Below, one piece after another: positions 61,689 to 64,000 of a stretch of DNA of 64,000 nucleotides. Origin of the DNA: Neodontobutis hainanensis. Its lineage: Eukaryota; Chordata; Actinopteri; Gobiiformes; Odontobutidae. The translations under genes were made by a program, and so were the position numbers. The DNA lies in NCBI GenBank assembly GCA_024349245.1, contig JALDNG010000007.1, positions 5,382,501-5,446,500 of the forward strand, written 5' to 3'. The number at the start of each line of letters is the position of its first letter. Position 1 is the stretch's first letter. The notes under the pieces are model-generated. The model was given only the letters and a program-made list of their open reading frames with translations, had not been told where the DNA came from and did no database searches.

Positions 61689-62820
61689 GGCTATATCTAG
61701 ACCTATTTTTGACAATACCATGTACTGGCACAAATTGTAACCCAACATGCTTTTGATGTATATGGACTAGTTAATTTGTTATAATATAGTTATGATTCTA
61801 ACTAATATCAGAACCTACCTTACCTTTTATTACCACACAAAGCTTATTTTTATCTGTGATTTATAAGGCTGTTTCTGGTAAGGTTATAGGAGCACATGCC
61901 TTTTCACCTTTCAAACCTAGTCCAGATGCCTTTGCTTTAAACCCATACTTCAAGATTTCCTGAATGACCGAGAACCTTCACAGACAAGCAGACTGGTTTC
62001 TATTTGAATAATTCACAGACTGGTTTCTATTTGAATAAATTAGAGAAATGGCATATAATCTGAACATTTATCAATACTAGTACATGACTGTACTATAGTC
62101 TTTGACAAGACAGAACTTAGATCGGCCATGACCGGCTGTCAGTGAGGCGGATAGTACTTTCTGTTCACTGATAGGGCACACCTCTGAAACATCCTCCTTT
62201 CTCGGGTTATGATTTGCCTCCGTCAGATGTCTGTCCAGAGGAGACGACACGCCCCTAGCATAGAGCCATCCGTCGGCTGATGTGAGACCAGCACGCTATA
62301 AACCAATCAGAGACTTATATTTGACAGGCAAGACCCAGACGTGCACGTGAACCTACAGCTGTGTGAATCAGTGGCGCGTGCACAAAAATGAGTCGTTCAA
62401 GAGCACGATCTGTTCCGAGCAGTTTTTTTTATGATTTATATATTACTAAACTCAACCCAACAAAACTAAAATAAAGTAAAAAGAGAGTCAAGATATATGT
62501 GTTTAGATTTTTCTTAACATATACATCTTTTAGAAAAAACTTTCCTACAAACAACACACCACTCAATCATTTTGTCCCTGTTCAAATGTAATGTGAGTTC
62601 ATGTCAAATAGAACAGGACTCCTCTGTAACTAATACATTTTAGATAAAGATTGCTTGGCAGTTATTCATCTTGGGAAACTGTCTTCAAAAAGGATTTAAA
62701 TGCTAATATGATAACAAGGTACATTTAACATAAGGAAAACATTTATACCGGTGTATCATTGAGCGAGAGTGTTCAGGCCTCGCAACAACACTGAACATGA
62801 GCAATCTTGAACTGCGTTTG
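61689..62820. other. Intergenic region between gak and aacs
   Basis: No gene is seen. A GC-richer block at about 62120-62390 holds an inverted CCAAT-type motif (CCAATCAG near 62303) and E-box-like GTGCACGTGAAC near 62340. It may be an upstream regulatory region of aacs. Confidence 0.4.
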
Positions 62821-62830
62821 CGTGTACACA

Positions 62831-63042
62831 TGTCACGTGTCACATCGCAGGGCGGGGCTTGTTCTGTCAGTTTTTCTCGGCTACCCCACGCTTGTCTTTG
62901 ACAGTGAGCTTTGCTAGCTGTCGCGCACTGAGCCCCTCAGTCATTCAAACAAAGTTAGCCGGTGAATTTCAGCTCGGGGACAGCTGTGCGGACACTGACA
63001 TTACTAAGGACTAGAACCGAGGCAACAAAGGGACAAAACAAG
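62831..63042 (+). promoter_or_regulatory. aacs promoter and 5' UTR
   Basis: An E-box CACGTG at 62834-62839 and a GC box GGGCGGGG at 62850-62857 lie about 190-200 bases before the start codon. No TATA box was found. An SREBP site would be expected from the mammalian gene, but I do not see a classic one; the E-box could serve. Confidence 0.45.
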
Positions 63043-63181
63043 ATGTCTAAAGACACGGAAGGAAAGAGTGAAAAGATTATGGATATGGAGTGCAAGGCGT
63101 TGTGGTACCCGGACTCGAAGAGGGACACACAGATGGATAAATTCAGGATACAGGTCAACAAGGACTACGGGCTTAATCTGG
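63043..63181 (+). CDS. aacs: Acetoacetyl-CoA synthetase, exon 1 only
   Basis: The ATG at 63043 opens a 46-codon exon ending in CTGG|GTGAGT at 63182. Its translation (CKALWYPDSKRDTQMDKF) matches the N-terminus of vertebrate AACS (human MWEPDSKKNTQMDRF). AACS is a cytosolic ligase that converts acetoacetate to acetoacetyl-CoA for cholesterol and fatty-acid synthesis. The adenylation domain lies in exons beyond the window. It is transcribed divergently from gak, about 3.2 kb from it. Confidence 0.9.
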
Positions 63182-63946
63182 GTGAGTTGCGAGGTGGAGG
63201 AGGGGCAGGGAGGAAGACGAGACAGAGCCAGACAGAGACAAGTGGGGTTTTACGAAAGGTAGCTTCTTGTGCTGGACAGCTAAGCCGAATGAAAACATAC
63301 AGACACTCCTCCATTTGCTATGTCTTAACACATGTGTAAATAATCTGTTGATTTTAAAGAGCAAATAGAAAAGGCTTATTAGGAATTGAAAGCACGCCCA
63401 ATTATTGAAACAGGCAACAAAATTTATGACCAAGTGTGATACAAGATAATCATTCATTCACATACAATAAATTTATCTCAGTAATCCTTGTGTCTGCTAG
63501 GCCTACCTAACAGAGTGAGATACCTACTACAGCCACACGTAAATACACAATGACATACGACGACAACAGGTTTATTGGAATGCAAACAAACGGGTTTTCC
63601 GTGTATTAAATAAGCAGTGCAATAGGGATATATTTGTGTAATTTGCGACACATTGAACAATTGGTAGGCAGGAGCAAAATAAAAACAGGTACATTTCTAA
63701 ATTGTTTACTCATTTAAATGCTTTGTTTTTTTGGAAGTTGTATTTTAGTCTTGCAGAACAGATCTGTCTGGTAAAGCAAGAATTGATAAGGCAAAGTTGC
63801 CTTATCAATTCTTTTAAATTTACATGTTTATAGACTGAACAATTTCCAGGTTACTTCAACCTCTGGTTTGGTTAAATATTTCTGAATCCACTTGAATTAA
63901 AGACTTATTATTGACGTTGTAAATAGCTATATGAGAAAAAGAGCAA
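63182..63946 (+). other. aacs intron 1, window part
   Basis: AT-rich intronic sequence. A perfect short inverted repeat AAGAATTGATAAGGCAAAG / CTTTGCCTTATCAATTC... could not be extended beyond about 63778-63814, and I see no gene. Confidence 0.4.
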
Positions 63947-64000
63947 GGGCTTTGTGGTAGAGCAGTCATTGGTGGTTTGAATCCCGCACTCCCCACAGTT
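63947..64000 (+). mobile_element. Start of a tRNA-derived SINE, cut by the window end
   Basis: GGGCTTTGTGGTAGAGCAG and GGTTTGAATCCCGC resemble the A-box and B-box region of the SINEs at 35715 and 57679, followed by the shared CTCCCCACAGTT. Confidence 0.65.

Overview
The window is from a ray-finned (teleost) fish nuclear genome. The genes are intron-rich with GT-AG splice sites. The repeats are typical of teleosts: Tc1-like elements with long inverted repeats, an L2-type LINE, tRNA-derived SINEs, and a decayed finTRIM-like RING/SPRY gene. Nothing here is bacterial; there are no operons or CRISPR arrays.

Layout. 0.75-2.2 kb (+): the 5' exons of a gene resembling TP53I13, with no 3' exons in the window. 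2.26-6.64 kb (+): an endogenous retrovirus-like element with a 5' LTR, primer-binding site, structured leader, broken gag and protease, and reverse transcriptase deleted. 6.67-7.19 kb: a degenerate tandem repeat. 7.27-9.36 kb: a 2.1-kb cut-and-paste transposon with 32-bp perfect terminal inverted repeats and an 8-bp target duplication, ending about 140 bp before the first exon of the next gene. 9.5-15.3 kb (+): a complete erap1-type aminopeptidase (18 internal-start coding exons, 937 or 948 codons) with an interferon-response-like element in its promoter. 15.87-16.55 and 21.45-21.82 kb: two more fragments of the same retroelement family. 18.0-18.9 kb (-): a finTRIM-like pseudogene. 22.3-25.2 kb (+): a small membrane protein of 130 residues with PPxY motifs. 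28.6-42.9 kb (+): an unrecognised gene with 11 coding exons, encoding a basic N-terminus followed by a Glu/Val/Pro-rich low-complexity chain. Its second intron carries a three-layer nest of transposons (Tc1, then L2 and a SINE inserted into it). 45.9-59.8 kb (-): complete gak (cyclin-G-associated kinase/auxilin-2), 29 coding exons and 1306 codons, with a long 3' UTR facing the unrecognised gene tail to tail. 63.0 kb (+): exon 1 of aacs (acetoacetyl-CoA synthetase), divergent from gak, with the rest beyond the window.

The host genes do not form an evident pathway. ERAP1 trims peptides for MHC class I, GAK recycles clathrin-coated vesicles, and AACS activates acetoacetate in the cytosol for lipid synthesis. 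The gene-poor parts are AT-rich and mostly filled by decayed mobile elements. The points most worth a second look are the repeated short hairpins in the retroelement leader, the truncated TP53I13-like gene ending just before the retroelement, the transposon and interferon-type site at the erap1 promoter, the all-phase-0 low-complexity gene, and the PPxY membrane protein.

All exon calls were made by reading splice signals and frame by eye; reading frame closes across all exons of erap1, gak, the low-complexity gene and the PPxY gene.
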